Positions 33,601 through 44,268 of a DNA stretch of 64,000 nucleotides are shown here, piece after piece (within the stretch, counting starts at the first letter, position 1; the number at the start of each line of letters is the position of its first letter). Under the pieces are notes generated by a model, which worked only from the letters and a program-made list of their open reading frames with translations, was not told the DNA's origin and searched no databases. A program made the position numbers and the translations under genes. Source of the DNA: Adiantum capillus-veneris (lineage: Eukaryota > Streptophyta > Polypodiopsida > Polypodiales > Pteridaceae); the NCBI GenBank assembly GCA_014529385.2, contig CM043967.1, forward strand, positions 85,382,778-85,446,777, in the 5' to 3' direction.

Positions 33601-34027
33601 CTTGCGAGTGTCCACAAGTGGTTTTTGTTTCATGCTCGACATTTCATGCATATCATGGTTGAGCAAGAAGCAACCTACTGTGGCCACTTCTAGTTGTGAG
33701 GCTGAGTACATGGCAGTCTTTACAGCTATGGTTGAGTGTGTATGGCTTAGACACCTTATGGATGATTTGGGTGTTTGACAGGACATTGCCAACACTATCT
33801 ACAATGAGAGTCATAGCGCATTGGCAGTTGTGAGGAACCCGGTCTTTCATGCTTGCACAAAGCACATTGAGGTGCATTACCACTATGTAAGGGAGGGCCT
33901 CTCAGCAAGCAAGATCAACTTGGCTTATGTGCCAACACAAGACAACCTTGCAGAACTTTCACAAAGGCATTGTCTCGTGAGAAGTTTGAAGCTTTCCGCA
34001 AAGCTTTGGGCTTACTCCCCTTTGTGA
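30653..34027 (+). pseudogene. copia-A copy 3, gag end through RNase H, heavily broken
   Basis: It continues copy 2 from gag position about 2847 to the polyprotein end. Recognisable pieces are the zinc knuckle (CHYCKANDHLIKHC near 30700), protease WYFDSGATKHITSH (about 30930), integrase ARFGHLNFANLL and CEGCILGKM (about 31340-31470), RT LYVDDLLITG (about 33090) and RNase H (CEAEYMAVFTAM, about 33700). The first integrase aspartate is kept (LSDV, about 31530), unlike copy 2. There are many frameshifts and stops, for example a TGA at 32942, a deletion near 33060 and an RNase H gap near 33590. It is clearly dead and much older than copies 1 and 2. Confidence 0.92.
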
Positions 34028-34111
34028 ACTGATCATGTCCTCACAGGGCATGGCACTTCCCTATACTCTATGTGCCAGCTCTCGTTCACCGCATCACTCC
34101 TAGGGGGGATT

Positions 34112-34329
34112 TTTAACCATATACATGTGGTAGTGATGTGTGTGAACATACTTAGGACCGCTGGGGCATTTTTTCCCTCACTAGGAGGATTTTCCCCCCG
34201 TGCATTGTATATACACCCATCACTTTAGGGATATCTTATCTTTTCCATTGCACACTAAGTAATACACTCTCTATTCTGTGCCTTGAGATTCCTTCATCTT
34301 CTCCAAGTTGTGTGGGTTTTCTTCCAACA
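34112..34329 (+). repeat. copia-A copy 3 3' LTR, 218 bp
   Basis: It follows the polypurine run TAGGGGGG and matches 6479-6704, with the start mutated to TTTAACC and the end TTCCAACA. The next five bases are CTAAT (34330-34334). The reverse complement ATTAG flanks the minus-strand copia-A 5' LTR at 44264-44268. Confidence 0.9.
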
Positions 34330-34334
34330 CTAAT

Positions 34335-34359
34335 TCATTGCCAAGGTTGGTTGGTTCAA

Positions 34360-34403
<44 letters not shown>

Positions 34404-34448
34404 CACCTTCTCCTTGGCTCGAGTGCTTCTGTATCATAAACTTTGACA
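34335..34448 (+). repeat. copia-C 5' LTR, 3' fragment
   Basis: Sequence after the copia-A target duplication, containing a (CT)n tract (34363-34400) and ending CTTTGACA just before a tRNA-iMet-like primer site. Its start is not here. A fragment beginning TGTCAAA, the mirror of this end, flanks the other copia-A half at 44269-44340. Joined, they give an LTR of about 190 bp. Confidence 0.7.
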
Positions 34449-34463
34449 TGACATCAGAGCCTT
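34449..34463 (+). promoter_or_regulatory. primer binding site of copia-C, tRNA-iMet type
   Basis: TGACATCAGAGCCTTG directly follows TTTGACA. It differs from the standard TGGTATCAGAGC at two positions. Confidence 0.7.
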
Positions 34464-34851
34464 GTGTGTGGACAAGCACGTTGTGAAGAGGCGTTTCCCT
34501 CCTTTCTTGATGATGGTGCCATCTCCTCCCTTCTCTGCAATGTATGTCATAAAATGCTTCCTAGTTGGAGCTATTGGTGCTTTCTCCCGGTTGCTTATTA
34601 CAGGTGCTGGTTTGCTCGCATTGCCACTTGCATTTCAAAATGTCGTCCTCTGCAGTGCTAGACAATGATAACATGGTATCCTTGGCAACGACAACCTTGG
34701 CAACTTTGCTAGCATTTTGAACTACCCCCTTTCCACAACATCCCCCTCTCCCCTTGATGGGGTCAATTTCCCCCTCTTGCTGGTGACCCCAGCCCTCCTT
34801 GCCATAACGTTTTAAGCCTATGGGCACCCTAACTGCATTGAAGTGGAATCC
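34464..34851 (+). other. copia-C leader and possible gag start, interrupted by G4
   Basis: Non-coding leader. An ATG at 34639 opens a short frame (MSSSAVLDNDNM...) that could be the gag start but soon stops. G4 is inserted after AATCC at 34847-34851, and the sequence resumes at 40804. Confidence 0.5.
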
Positions 34852-35022
34852 TGTAAGAACTAGGGAACTAGACCTTGAGATCCTCCTCCCAACCTCCCTT
34901 TATATAGGCAGGCTCCTAGCCCCTTTCCCTACACGGATCCCCTGTCCACACTGCCTAGCCCGACCCTTGGCCATAGTCCATGACTATCCTAGTTCTTAGG
35001 GTACAGGACCCTTGTCTTGACA
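34852..35022 (-). repeat. G4 3' LTR, 171 bp
   Basis: Pairs with 40633-40803. The minus strand contains TATATAAAGG (plus 34909-34918), a TATA box. The LTR is very short for a gypsy element. Confidence 0.93.
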
Positions 35023-35036
35023 TTACTCCCCCCTTA
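35023..35036 (-). promoter_or_regulatory. polypurine tract of G4, overlapping the end of the coding region
   Basis: The minus strand reads TAAGGGGGGAGTAA and ends at the LTR. The last codons of the pol frame (LRGE and the TAA stop) lie inside it, so coding and priming functions share the same bases. Confidence 0.85.
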
Positions 35037-35657
35037 AAGAAGAGTTTTTGTCCCCGAAACCAAAAGTGGGAAACTTCTTCTTAAGAACACTAATGTTTTC
35101 CCAAGTGGCACCTTCTTCAGGTCGGTCTTTCCACTTGATTAAGGCTTGTTGTCGTACATGATGTCGTGTACGCAACTCATGATAATCCATAACACGTTCA
35201 GGTTCATGCGGTAAAGTAGGAGGTTCAATGTAATCGACCAAAACCTCTTGGTCAATGACGTTTTCGTCCCCATGTAACCGCTTGTGTAGACGGCTTACAT
35301 GAAACACTGGATGAATGTGAGAATGTGATGGTAGTAGTAGTTTGTAGGCACGATCACCAACTCGCTTGAGTATTTTGAAAGGCCCACAATATTGGGGAGA
35401 TAATTTAGGTGTCGATCCAGTTTTCAGATTTTCTGAATGTTCTGGCACACGTAAAAATACTTCCTCCCCTTCTTCAAAGGTAACTTGCTGAAGTTTCTCA
35501 TCGGCGTACTTATTATACCAATCCTGTGCTTGTTGGACATTCTGACAAGTTTCAGCTTATCCATGTGGTCTTGGAGAAAATCCTTAACCTGTTGGAGTTT
35601 TTCGGTTGCCAACCCCACCGTAACGGGTGACCTAGGTTGAAACTCGTACATGAGCAT
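35023..35657 (-). pseudogene. G4 integrase C-terminus and chromodomain
   Basis: The frame 35023-35448 carries LSPQYCGPFKILKRVGDRAYKL, HPVFHVSRLHK (the GPF/Y module), then a chromodomain: YHELRTRHHVRQQALIKW, then PEEGATWENISVLKK. The preceding integrase segment (YEFQPRSPVTVGL, 35424-35657) is in another phase, so a frameshift lies near 35430-35560. Chromodomains at this position bias integration towards particular chromatin. Confidence 0.88.
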
Positions 35658-35744
35658 GAAAGGACTAAAACCTATTGTGACATGCTTAGAACTGTTGTAG
35701 GCAAACTCGAGAATAGGTAAGTATTCTTCCCAGTCTGTCTGTTT

Positions 35745-36412
35745 TTAGCTGACGTATGCTCTTAGCATATCCTCTAGCACCTGGTTAACCCGTTCCGTTT
35801 GACCATCTGTTTCTGGATGATCAGCTGTACTGAGGTTGAGTTGTGTACCCAATCGTTTAAATATAGCTCGCCAAAAGTGGCTGTTAAACTTGGGATCCTG
35901 GTCACTAACAATATTACTTGGCAACCCATACAATTTGTATAGATTGTCCACAAATAACCTTGCTAGTTCCGGTGTCTTAACCATTGATTTGGTCGGAATA
36001 AACATACATAGTTTAGTCAACCTGTCTACGACCACCCATACTGAGTCATGACCTCGTATAGTGGTTGGTAAACCTACAATGAAATCCATGGAGATACTTT
36101 CCCATTTTCCATTGGGAATTTCCAAAGGATGTAAGAGTCCTCCTGCTTTCAGGCGCTCTGCTTTGTTAACTTGACATTTTTGGCAATGCAAGACATAAGC
36201 TTGAACAAAGCCATGTAGACCTGGCCAGTAAAACTGTCGTCGTACGAGACAATAAGTTTTTCTAATCCTCGAGTGCCCTGCACTTGGACTATCATGACAT
36301 TCATAAAGAATTTGGCGTCGAATGTCTGTGTCTGTTGGTACACAAACTCTCCCCTTGTGGAGTAGGTACCCATTGTCGATGGTAAAATGTTTCCATCACT
36401 GTAGTTCATCAC
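35745..36412 (-). pseudogene. G4 integrase zinc-binding and catalytic core
   Basis: The open segment 35745-36191 begins MHCQKCQVNKAERL (C-X2-C) and carries SMDFIVGLP, VSDQDPKF and ETDGQTERVNQ, giving the full D,D35E triad. The HHCC histidines lie upstream in 36192-36412 in another phase (HECHDSPSAGH-like text), so one frameshift separates them. The segment ends at a TAG at 35745-35747 (AYVS then stop), cutting off the C-terminal part. Confidence 0.88.
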
Positions 36413-36482
36413 TTGATAAAGGAGAACTAAGTGTAGAGGTTAATTATACACTTCTTGCATTGGAGTGAGAAGGATCCCTCTT

Positions 36483-38042
36483 TTAAACATGGCTCCACAC
36501 TTTGGAATATGTTTCATCTTGCTCATATTTGCCCTTGAGAGATTCTAAAAATTCACTACGAAGTTCTGTGAACAAGAGCAAATTGATCTCTGGCATTCGA
36601 CTGAGAGCGTCTGCCACTACATTGTCTCGGCCTTTGCGATACCTTAACTTGGCGTCACATTCCTGAAGGATCTCGGCCCACCTGGCTTTTCGACCCTTTA
36701 AATCTGTTTGTTGTGTAAACCATTTGATGCTTTCATGGTCAAACACAATCTCGAACTGAGCACCATACAGATAGTGACGCCATGTCTTTAAGGTAGATAC
36801 TATTGCATAGAGTTCGCGTTTGTAAGCAGAATAATTCTGATGAGCTGCATCCAGCTTCTTACTTTCAAATGCAATCGGCCGTCCGTCTTGTAACAGGACT
36901 TGTTTCCAAAATGAATGGTTTCAAAGGATCTACAATAGCCAGTATAGGAGCTGTAGCTAATGCATCTTTGAGTGTCTCAAAACTGTGATGTTGAGCGGAA
37001 CCCCACTGAAAAGCCTTACCTTTGCCTTTTAGTTGGTCCGTCATAGGTACAGCAATGCGAGCATAGTTTTTAACGAACCTTCGGTAAAAACCTGCAAAGC
37101 CTAAAAAGATCTGTAATTCTTCCAGATTTTTAGGAGGTGGCCATTTTCGGATGGTATCCACTTGGATTGATCCATGTATAGGCCATTAGCTGAAATAACA
37201 TGCCCTAAATAATGAATTTCTTCCTTGAGAAAATCACATTTAGATTCCTTGGCATATAACTTGTTTGCACGTAACAACTCAAACACCTGCCTGAGATGTT
37301 GTAAGTGCTCTTCTTCAGAAGCACTATAAACTAGAATGTCATCGAGGAACACAATGACAAATTTGCCCAAATATGGTTTCAAGACACTATCCATAAGGGT
37401 CATGAATGTCGCGGGCGCATTGGTTAACCCAAAGGGCATCACCAAAAACTCTTAATGTCCAAACCGTGTTCGGAATGCATTCTTAGGTATATCGACAAGC
37501 CGAATACAGACTTGGTGATATCCTGACCGCAAGTCGATTTTCGTAAAAATGCGAGCATGAGTTAGCTTATCAAATAACTCATCTACCCTTGGCAATGGGT
37601 ATTTGTTCTTAACTGTAACCGCATTTAAACCCCGGTAGTCTACGCACATGCGCATACTACCGTCCTTTTTCTTCACCAAAAGGATAGGCGAAGCCCATGG
37701 TGAAGAACTGGGTTGTATAAACCCTCTGCTAAGGTAGTCAGCAAGCTGACCTTCCACCTCAACAGCCTCTGAGTAACTCATACGATAAGGTGGTTTACTA
37801 ACAGGTTTACAGCCTGCAGCCACGTCAATGCCATGTTGCATTGAGCGTGTCGGTGGTAAACCGGATGGCAAATCATTAGGAAAGACATCTTGAAATTCCT
37901 TTAACAATTTTTGTAACTGATTAGAAACGTTTGCTTGTGTAGAATTAGAAATTGGCGGAATAGAGGAGAGAGAAGCATGCGGCGTTGAGGAATGTTCAAC
38001 AGACTCAATGTTAAAAAGAAAATGAGACAGTGAGTAACACAA
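36483..38042 (-). pseudogene. G4 reverse transcriptase and RNase H
   Basis: RT begins around 37940 and includes [44 protein letters not shown] and [15 protein letters not shown] at 37452-37454 follows RFGH, where a Tyr is usual (GHYEF). The frame continues [12 protein letters not shown] and [13 protein letters not shown] (catalytic FLDD). A frameshift near 37150 leads into [23 protein letters not shown]. RNase H is damaged near 36870. FDHESIKWFTQQ (36700-36746) is its third part, followed by DNVVADALSR. The catalytic residues seen are intact. Confidence 0.88.
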
Positions 38043-38075
38043 GAAAACCTATTCTATTTCATTATCAAAAACGAG

Positions 38076-38770
38076 CTACATAAGCTTGGCAGTACAAATC
38101 AGTGGTGATGATGGTATATCCTTTTCTCCTAACAAGAACACATGTGTGCCATGGGAATCAAACATCAAACTGTTGTGCTCATAGCTACGCATCAGTGATG
38201 GTATATCCTTTTCTCCTAACAACAGCACATGTGTGCCATGGGAATCAAACATCAAACTGTTGTGCTCATAGCTACGCATCAGTGATGGTCCTAGGCTATG
38301 CAACCACTCCCTACCAAGAACCACATTATCCCTTTCCATGTTCATAAGTTGAAAATCCAAACAAGTAGAGTACCCTTGTACTTCCAATGGAACAACTCGG
38401 CATTGAGTACCATATTTCACTATCATGTCCATTCATCATTGCTACCTTGTAGCGGTGGGTACTTGGAGTTTGAGGCAGTTTGAGCTTTTTCACCAATCCA
38501 TAATTGATGAAATTGTGCTTAGCATCGTCATCTACCAAGATGCGCACCTTGTGCCCTTGCAAATATCCGTGCATACGTACTAACTCATGTGGTCCAAAGG
38601 TTTGTTGCCACATGGAAGCTGTGAGACAGTAGTCATGCACCACCTCAGTGTGTGTTACTTCCACTGTAGAGAACTTGGAGGAAGACTCGAGAGGCAGTAG
38701 TTGCATCGTGTGCACTGCTTTCTCCTTCCCCTGGGCAGCAGATTTCCCCTTGGGACAATCCTTTTTGCCA
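38076..38770 (-). pseudogene. G4 protease, with an in-frame 87-bp tandem duplication
   Basis: The protease motif reads VRILVDDDAKHNFINYGLV (about 38500-38555); the expected DSGATHNFI has become DDDAKHNFI, losing the active-site signature. After a frameshift near 38420-38440 the C-terminal part reads VVLGREWLHSLG. A 29-residue unit (LMRSYEHNSLMFDSHGTHV and 10 more residues) then occurs twice in succession in the same frame (about 38107-38287). Confidence 0.82.
38107..38287. repeat. two tandem copies of an 87-bp unit in G4
   Basis: GTATATCCTTTTCTCC begins at 38114 and again at 38201, and the two units differ at only a few positions. The unit is 29 codons, so the frame is preserved. Confidence 0.93.
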
Positions 38771-39826
38771 TGGCCTCTTCCTAAGCATTGAAAACATAGA
38801 TTCTCTTTCTTGGCCTTATCAAAATCCTCAGGGGAGAGAGGACCCCTAGACCCCTTGTGTTTTTTAGATGCATCTGAATTAGCAACATAAATTTTCTTTT
38901 ATTGTGCTCATACTGAGTGCGTGTGTTACTATGTGTACTAGCAGGCACGTTAGTGTTATGTGTTTTCTTATCATCAGGGTCATCATGAGTATGTGCTTTC
39001 ACTATGGCTTCCTCAAGTGTTTTAGGGTCCTGGGATTTGACAAACTTCTTAAGTTCTAGAGTCAGACCTCGTATGAACCCTCGTACTTGTTGAAAGATAT
39101 CCAAGCCTTCCAACTTGAGGATGACATCCCTATAGTGAGAGATATATTCAAGGAGTGATAGATATTGGCGCATGGAACACGTGTCCCAAGCGGCCCAATT
39201 CCGATCGGCCTCGTTTGTAGGCAAAAATTCCTTGTTAAACATTGATTCAAAGGCTGCCCAACTCTAAGGTATGATGTTCTTCTCCTTGAGATACATCCAC
39301 CATTTGTAGGCCTTGCCTTCTAGAGTTAAGCTCGTTTGCAGAGCTCTTGCTGCATCCGGAGTTCGCCGTAAGGCGTGAATTCCATCCCATTTACTGAGAA
39401 ATATGTTCACTGCATCCTTATTGCGGTCCCGGTCTTCGCCCTTGAAAACTGGTGGTTTAAGATTCTTCAACAAATCATCTACCTCTTTGGCAGTGAGAGT
39501 ATGCAGTGTTTCATTAATTGGGCCTTGCCCTTGTGTTCCAACGTGCTCATGCATGTGGGTGTCAACCGGACTCTTAGTCTAGTAACATTTTAGTAACATG
39601 TGGAAAGTTTAGTAACATTTTCATTTAAACCATTAAAATTTTCATCCATGACTGTCATGCGTGTCTGAAGTGCACGAAATTCTTGAATATCGAGCAATTC
39701 ATAAGTATCTTCTCCTGTCGTAGCGTCGCGGGTGCTCTCCTTGAGAGGATCCGGCCACAAGCCATCATTGGCAGGATTGGGAGTACTTTGCTCAAAATCG
39801 AATGTCATGTTGATATCCGAATCCAT
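38735..39826 (-). pseudogene. G4 gag, broken
   Basis: The frame from 39826 (MDSDINMTFDFEQ) runs to a stop at 39590. A second open piece (39264-39554) carries a gag capsid: KPPVFKGEDRDRNKDAVNIFLSKW and ARALQTSLTLEGKAYKWWMYL. The next piece (38781-39242) continues with WAAWDTCSMRQYLSLLEYISHY. The zinc knuckle CFQCLGRGHGKKDC is in another phase at about 38742-38795. At least two stops or frameshifts separate the pieces. Confidence 0.85.
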
Positions 39827-40618
39827 GGCTACACAGTGCAGTGAAAGAAGTACTCAGAAAAAAAATACTTGATTTTGGTAGCACTTGCAAAGTATAGCAA
39901 ACTCCCCTTTGCGCATCGTAACACTTAATCGTCGAATAAACAATAATTTGCACCGGCGGCGTACAAATCGAACTCCGCACTATCTCTCGTGGTTCAAAAG
40001 ATGACCAACGCGTGCCGTGTAGATGGTTGAAGCTTCTCCTTTGAAAAGAAGCTTAATTGCTGGAAGCTTCCGCTATTATGTTGCTTGAACGCCTCTTGAA
40101 TTCGTCGCAATCGGAAAATTACGCAGGTTCTAGAATTTCCTGCAATTACTGAGCGTAGTCGGACTTCGTGAGATTCGATGGGAAGCCGAGTGTTTGCTTC
40201 GCCTTGCTTGTGCTGCCGTGAATTTCCTCCTTGCTTGTGGGAAAGGCCACTAGTAATGGCCAAGGCTTAATGCTAATGGCCAAACGGCCTCTCAATGTGA
40301 AAATTGAGTTTGTGAAGCAAAAAAAACGAGCATGCAGCGTGCTGCTCAGCGCGAGGGAGAAGAAGTTGAGGCTATGGCTTGCTGGGGCCAGCTACGGCCG
40401 CGGGCTCTTGGCAACCCTCCTACCTCCCCATGGCGCTGTAGTCAAGCCAATCTCCTCGCGAAAAATGCACCACACACACCGTTCCAAAACGGGAAAGACG
40501 GCCCGAACTGGCAAGAAGACAGGCTATTTTTGGAAAAGCCAGGGTTCTCACCTAAAGACCTTGCTTTTAGGGACCTAAAGAGACCACGCCTAGAGAGAGA
40601 GTGGAAGAGATACTCCTA

Positions 40619-40631
40619 AGCTCTGATACCA
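40619..40631 (-). promoter_or_regulatory. primer binding site of G4, tRNA-iMet type
   Basis: The minus strand reads TGGTATCAGAGCT one base inside the LTR. The leader between here and gag (39827-40618) shows no gene. Confidence 0.92.
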
Positions 40632-40632
40632 G

Positions 40633-40803
40633 TGTAAGAACTAGGGAACTAGACCTTGAGATCCTCCTCCCAACCTCCCTTTATATAGGCGGGCTCCTAG
40701 CCCCTTGCCCTAGACGGATCCCCTATCCACACTGCCTAGCCCGACCCTTGGCCGTAGTCCATGACTATCCTAGTTCTTAGGGTACAAGACCCTTGTCCTG
40801 ACA
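40633..40803 (-). repeat. G4 5' LTR, 171 bp
   Basis: Pairs with 34852-35022. The outer flank AATCC repeats the left flank exactly. Confidence 0.93.
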
Positions 40804-41160
40804 AATCCCTTGTCAACAGTCTTTGTGACTTGGAGTGCGGCTTCCAAAGCTCCCTTGTGTAGAGTTTGATGGATGGCTTGGATTGAGCAGCCTTTTGGAA
40901 CATGAGAGGGAAGCAATCACATTTCCAGATCTTGCAACTGCAACATGACCCCCTTGCTTGCGCACCAGTGACAAACTGAACAATGATAATTACACCCATT
41001 GGAATTTGATTATGCAACTTTGGTTCACGTGGAAAGGATTATGGGAAATTTTTTGATGGCTCGAAGTTGCATCCTATGAGGGATCCCAATAACAAGTACA
41101 CCCGCCTTCAGGATGAAGAACATCAAAAATCATGTACTTTATACTGTGTGGGCAAAAATT
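40804..41160 (+). pseudogene. copia-C gag N-terminus, remnant after G4
   Basis: Translation near 40965-41030 gives DKLNNDNYTHWNLIMQLWFTWKGLWE, the conserved opening of copia gag proteins, followed after a one-base shift by FDGSKLHPMRDPNNKY. Similarity fades near 41160. The remainder of copia-C is not seen in the window. Confidence 0.7.
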
Positions 41161-42600
41161 GGGGTAAAACAACTTTTTAAATGCATGCCAGGTACGTGGT
41201 CTTTTTTTGTGCTATTTCATGCACATTTTACCATTTCACGTTCGGGAAAGTCTTCATCATGATAACAGTCATGTAATTGACTAACCTATGCTAGAACCAT
41301 GCTAGCATCTTTAGTGCCATGAAAATCCTTGAAAGTGAAGGCTTTTCTGCTAATTTTGTTTTGCTTGGATGCCCCTGCAGATTCTATGCGTGCAGAATGC
41401 AATAATTTATATTCAAGCTCTTGCCTTCACATGCTTTCATACATGAGGGATTGTTGCAGATTGGCAAGCTATCCAGCAATTATGGGTGCTAGTGGGAGGT
41501 GTGCCATGATTGCTTGTTGTGCTTTTCTTTTCGTTTTCTTTTTTTTTAAATGTGTGTTTTGAAATTTAAAATGGCTATATGGAGATTTTTACAGATGCAA
41601 TATGCAAAATAAGTGAGAAAGAGTAAAAGAAATGACCAAAAAAAATTGTACTTAGCTTAAGATTGCATTGGCATCCAATCCAGAATGGCAATGTGCGAGG
41701 AAATTGCCGAAAAGGTGAATGATCAGACGATAATCGGTCGAGTTCGCGGCGTCCAATCTCCCGTATCCCAAAAATAATGGCAATCAGCAAAATAATTTAG
41801 TTTTCACCGTAAAGTTTGGTTCATAGGCTTGGCTTATCTTTGGTTAAGGCATTGTCCTTGAAACTATAGTGGCGGTGGGAGAACAGACAAAGAGTGAAAA
41901 ATCAAAGGTTGTCAAAGATGATCGGCGAGGATTGTGTACTATGGGGGATTGGACACAAAAGCTGTTGATGATGGCAATCACTCCCTTTTTTTTGTGTGTG
42001 TTTTTATTTGGAGGTCAAAGGAAAAAAACAAGGAATGAGCGGCCAATTTTCCCTTTGAGCGGCAAGAGAGGTTTGAGATTGTGCGGCCAAGGGAGTCGAT
42101 GGTTTGCTTCATTTGCTGCTTGGGTTGGCGGAGGCCGACCAAGGAAGTTAGAGAGGGGGTGTATAGGCTCTTAAAATAGGGGAGCCAAAAAAATAAAATT
42201 GGTTCTTGAGTTGAGTGGCCGGTCGGAGTTAATGGAACAAGCTAAAATGACTTGTCCTTCAAGTGGGTGAGAAAAGCTAGGAAGGCAGCGTCTGCAGGTT
42301 GCGCGAGTACCTATTGGAGAGATGGCGACCTGCAACAAAGTTTTCAGCCCGTGAGGAAGAAGCAAAAAAGGTTGCAATTCCCTGTGCGCCTATATTGACA
42401 CCACCCTTGCAAGATTTGAGCAGGGTCCATGGTGATGCTCCCTTGCATGCAAGGGATGTATCCCGCGGTCGTCGTTGGCAGACCTCAATTTTTTTTTTGT
42501 TTGAGTTCCCTTGGAGCTCGAACTTTTGGATTTGCAAATTGGCTTCGTAATTCCCTTGCTTAAGCCAAAACCAACTATTTTCAAAACTCATTTAAGCACT
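41161..42600. other. unassigned stretch
   Basis: I see no coding similarity, LTR ends or repeats shared with the rest of the window. It must contain the right-hand breakpoint of the proposed rearrangement, since copia-C lies to the left and the G2 leader to the right. A minus-strand open frame at 42277-42591 has no recognisable motif. Confidence 0.4.
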
Positions 42601-42870
42601 TCCATGGACGATTCTTGATCACCTCTTCTTCAATTTCTTCGAAATTCCTTGCTCGTTCGACTCTCACTCTACCGCATTCACAATCCGCAATTTTTAGGCA
42701 TTAACTTGGAACTTGAAACTCGGCATATCATATCTTGATGGCCGATAAGTCAAATTAATTGGTCATTTTGTCAATTGATCGTTGATTAACTTCAATTTGC
42801 AGAATTGATATTGCCAATTGGAAAATACCTCTTCAAATTCGAAATTTGATTGCCAATTTCCTCAAACCTG
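42601..42870 (-). other. probable G2 leader
   Basis: AT-rich sequence directly inside the G2 5' LTR and primer site, with repeated AATTGGCAAT/AATTTG motifs. It is assigned to G2 by position only. No gag is found before similarity is lost. Confidence 0.5.
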
Positions 42871-42885
42871 AGGCTCTGATACCAC
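42871..42885 (-). promoter_or_regulatory. primer binding site of G2, tRNA-iMet type
   Basis: The minus strand reads GTGGTATCAGAGCC directly after the LTR end CCCAACA. Confidence 0.92.
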
Positions 42886-42982
42886 TGTTGGGAGCAAGGG
42901 GGGAGACCGGTTGCTTAAAACAATTCAACACATGCTCACAAACATCACCATCAACCTGTCAACCTCTTTCCCCAATTTCCAA

Positions 42983-43016
<34 letters not shown>

Positions 43017-43552
43017 TCATAGAATTAACGGAGACAAGTTGTAAGAGGGTGTAACAACATGGAAGAGAAGATGTAGACTGAATTAAGGAGTACACAGAGA
43101 ACACATAATAGCTTAAGAGATGGGATATGGAAAATTGAGAGCATCTACACAAGAAAGGCCTAAAATCATAGTCCCAAACTCCATTGCACCGCTCTTGTGG
43201 AGTTGGTATTTGATATTTTATTTATTATTGGTGCCAAAATTTGAGGCCCCTCTTTTACACTTTAGTTCCACTTTAGTAATGCGTGGTACACACTAGTTAT
43301 TGCATGACCCTCTTTTCATTGTTATTTACAAAGGAGCCATAGTGGCTTATTTCTAAAATACTGTGCTAGAATAAAATGACAGAGAATTTTTATTTGCCGA
43401 CGCCTCCTCGTCAACTCCCAGAGTTTCAATCTACAAACCATCATGCACCCACTGTTAGTAAATTCAAATAGACAGCACATAATTAACCATTAAGCCAGCT
43501 ATCCCAATTGCAATTAACCACATGCAACAGGAGGGTGCCCAGTCTCGTAACA
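42886..43552 (-). repeat. G2 5' LTR, 667 bp, inverted relative to the G2 body
   Basis: The minus strand starts TGTTACGAGACTGGGCACCC and ends TTGCTCCCAACA, matching 15535-16265. Its outer flank is GATAT (minus strand, 43557-43553), the pair of AATAT after the other LTR. The microsatellite is shorter than in the other LTR. Confidence 0.92.
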
Positions 43553-43557
43553 ATATC

Positions 43558-43735
43558 ATCTTTGTGACTTACATAAAGACCAGCCAGAATATCCCAAGCT
43601 TGTTTTGCAAATTTTGATGAACAAACATGAGCAGTATTAGTGCGCTTCACAGACAACACAATCAATGTATGAGCCTACGCATCTTTTACATCCCAACGAG
43701 CTTGGTCAGCCGTAGACAAATGTTGCACCTGATGT
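43558..43735 (-). pseudogene. copia-A copy 3, gag 5' part (inverted half)
   Basis: The minus strand matches copy 2 gag from about 2359 to 2515 and then GATGATAT (2557-2564), with internal deletions. The start codon position reads ACGGCTGACC in place of ATGGCTGAC, followed by a deletion of about 240 bases. It ends exactly at the GATAT where the plus-strand fragment at 16266 takes up the gag. Confidence 0.88.
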
Positions 43736-44023
43736 GAAAACTACCCAAAAAGAGGAGAAACAAAGCAAGAACAACATGTGCTATATATCACAAACCATAG
43801 AAGACTATAAGGACCTATTATGCAAAAATGGCATAGAAAAAAACTTTGCAGAAAATGGTAAAATAGCTTGCACGGTACTGCCTGTAGTGAGAATGAAGGC
43901 CAAAAATGAGCCCGAGTCAAACATCTAAATAGACTTGCTGATGCTCACCAAAGCTCACAAAAATCAAAGAAAGTGAGGAGGCATGTGCTGGAGTTGCTGG
44001 GGACTAGGCCTGGGAGGATGCAA
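43736..44023 (-). other. copia-A copy 3 leader (inverted half)
   Basis: The minus strand aligns with the leader before copy 2 gag (1905-2116), for example ATAGTCTTCTA(T/C)GGTTTGTG and GGTAGTTTTCACATCAGGTG. It also contains the stretch next to the primer site that copy 2 lacks. Confidence 0.85.
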
Positions 44024-44040
44024 TGTGCTCTGATACTAAT
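44024..44040 (-). promoter_or_regulatory. primer binding site of copia-A, tRNA-iMet type
   Basis: The minus strand reads TTAGTATCAGAGCAC after the LTR end CCAACA, with one change from TGGTATCAGAGC. Confidence 0.85.
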
Positions 44041-44263
44041 TGTTGGAATAAGCGTTGCAAGAAAACACACATAGCTTGGAGAAGACGAAGGAAGCTCAAC
44101 GCACACAACAGAGAGTGTATTACTTAGTGTGCAATGGAAAAATAGATTGCCCTACAATAATGGGCGTATATACAATGCAGGGGGGGGGGAGGGGGGGACC
44201 TCCTAGTGAGGAAAAAAATGCATCGACGGTCGTCGGTGTGTTCACACTATGTATATGGTAACA
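44041..44263 (-). repeat. copia-A copy 3 5' LTR, 223 bp (inverted half)
   Basis: The minus strand starts TGTTACCATATAC and ends TTCCAACA, as in 6479-6704. It has a run of 17 G with one A (plus strand, about 44181-44198) where other copies have TTTTTTCCCC text. The outer flank (44264-44268, minus strand CTAAT) equals the flank after 34329. Confidence 0.92.
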
Positions 44264-44268
44264 ATTAG

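Larger units (their letters stand above)
34852..40803 (-). mobile_element. G4: full-length 5.95-kb chromovirus, broken genes
   Basis: Two 171-bp LTRs (34852-35022 and 40633-40803), with ends TGTAAGAACTAGGG and TTGACA (plus strand), are flanked by a perfect target duplication AATCC (34847-34851 and 40804-40808). Between them, on the minus strand, lie a tRNA-iMet primer site, gag, protease, RT, RNase H, integrase and a chromodomain, then a polypurine tract. The LTRs differ at about seven positions. The gene order and C-terminal chromodomain identify a chromovirus. Confidence 0.95.

Noticed and set aside
41181-41400. CCAG/GTACGT and CCCCTGCAG/A resembling splice sites of a host gene
   Set aside because: No coding sequence is recognisable on either side; such short signals are expected by chance.
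42277-42591. 104-codon minus-strand open frame as a G2 gag start
   Set aside because: It has no gag motif and no overlap with the gag text at 11346-12001.
41161-42870. Search for the missing part of the left G3 LTR at the right-hand breakpoint
   Set aside because: A simple two-break inversion would place it here in reverse orientation; I could not find it, so extra deletion or a third break must be assumed.
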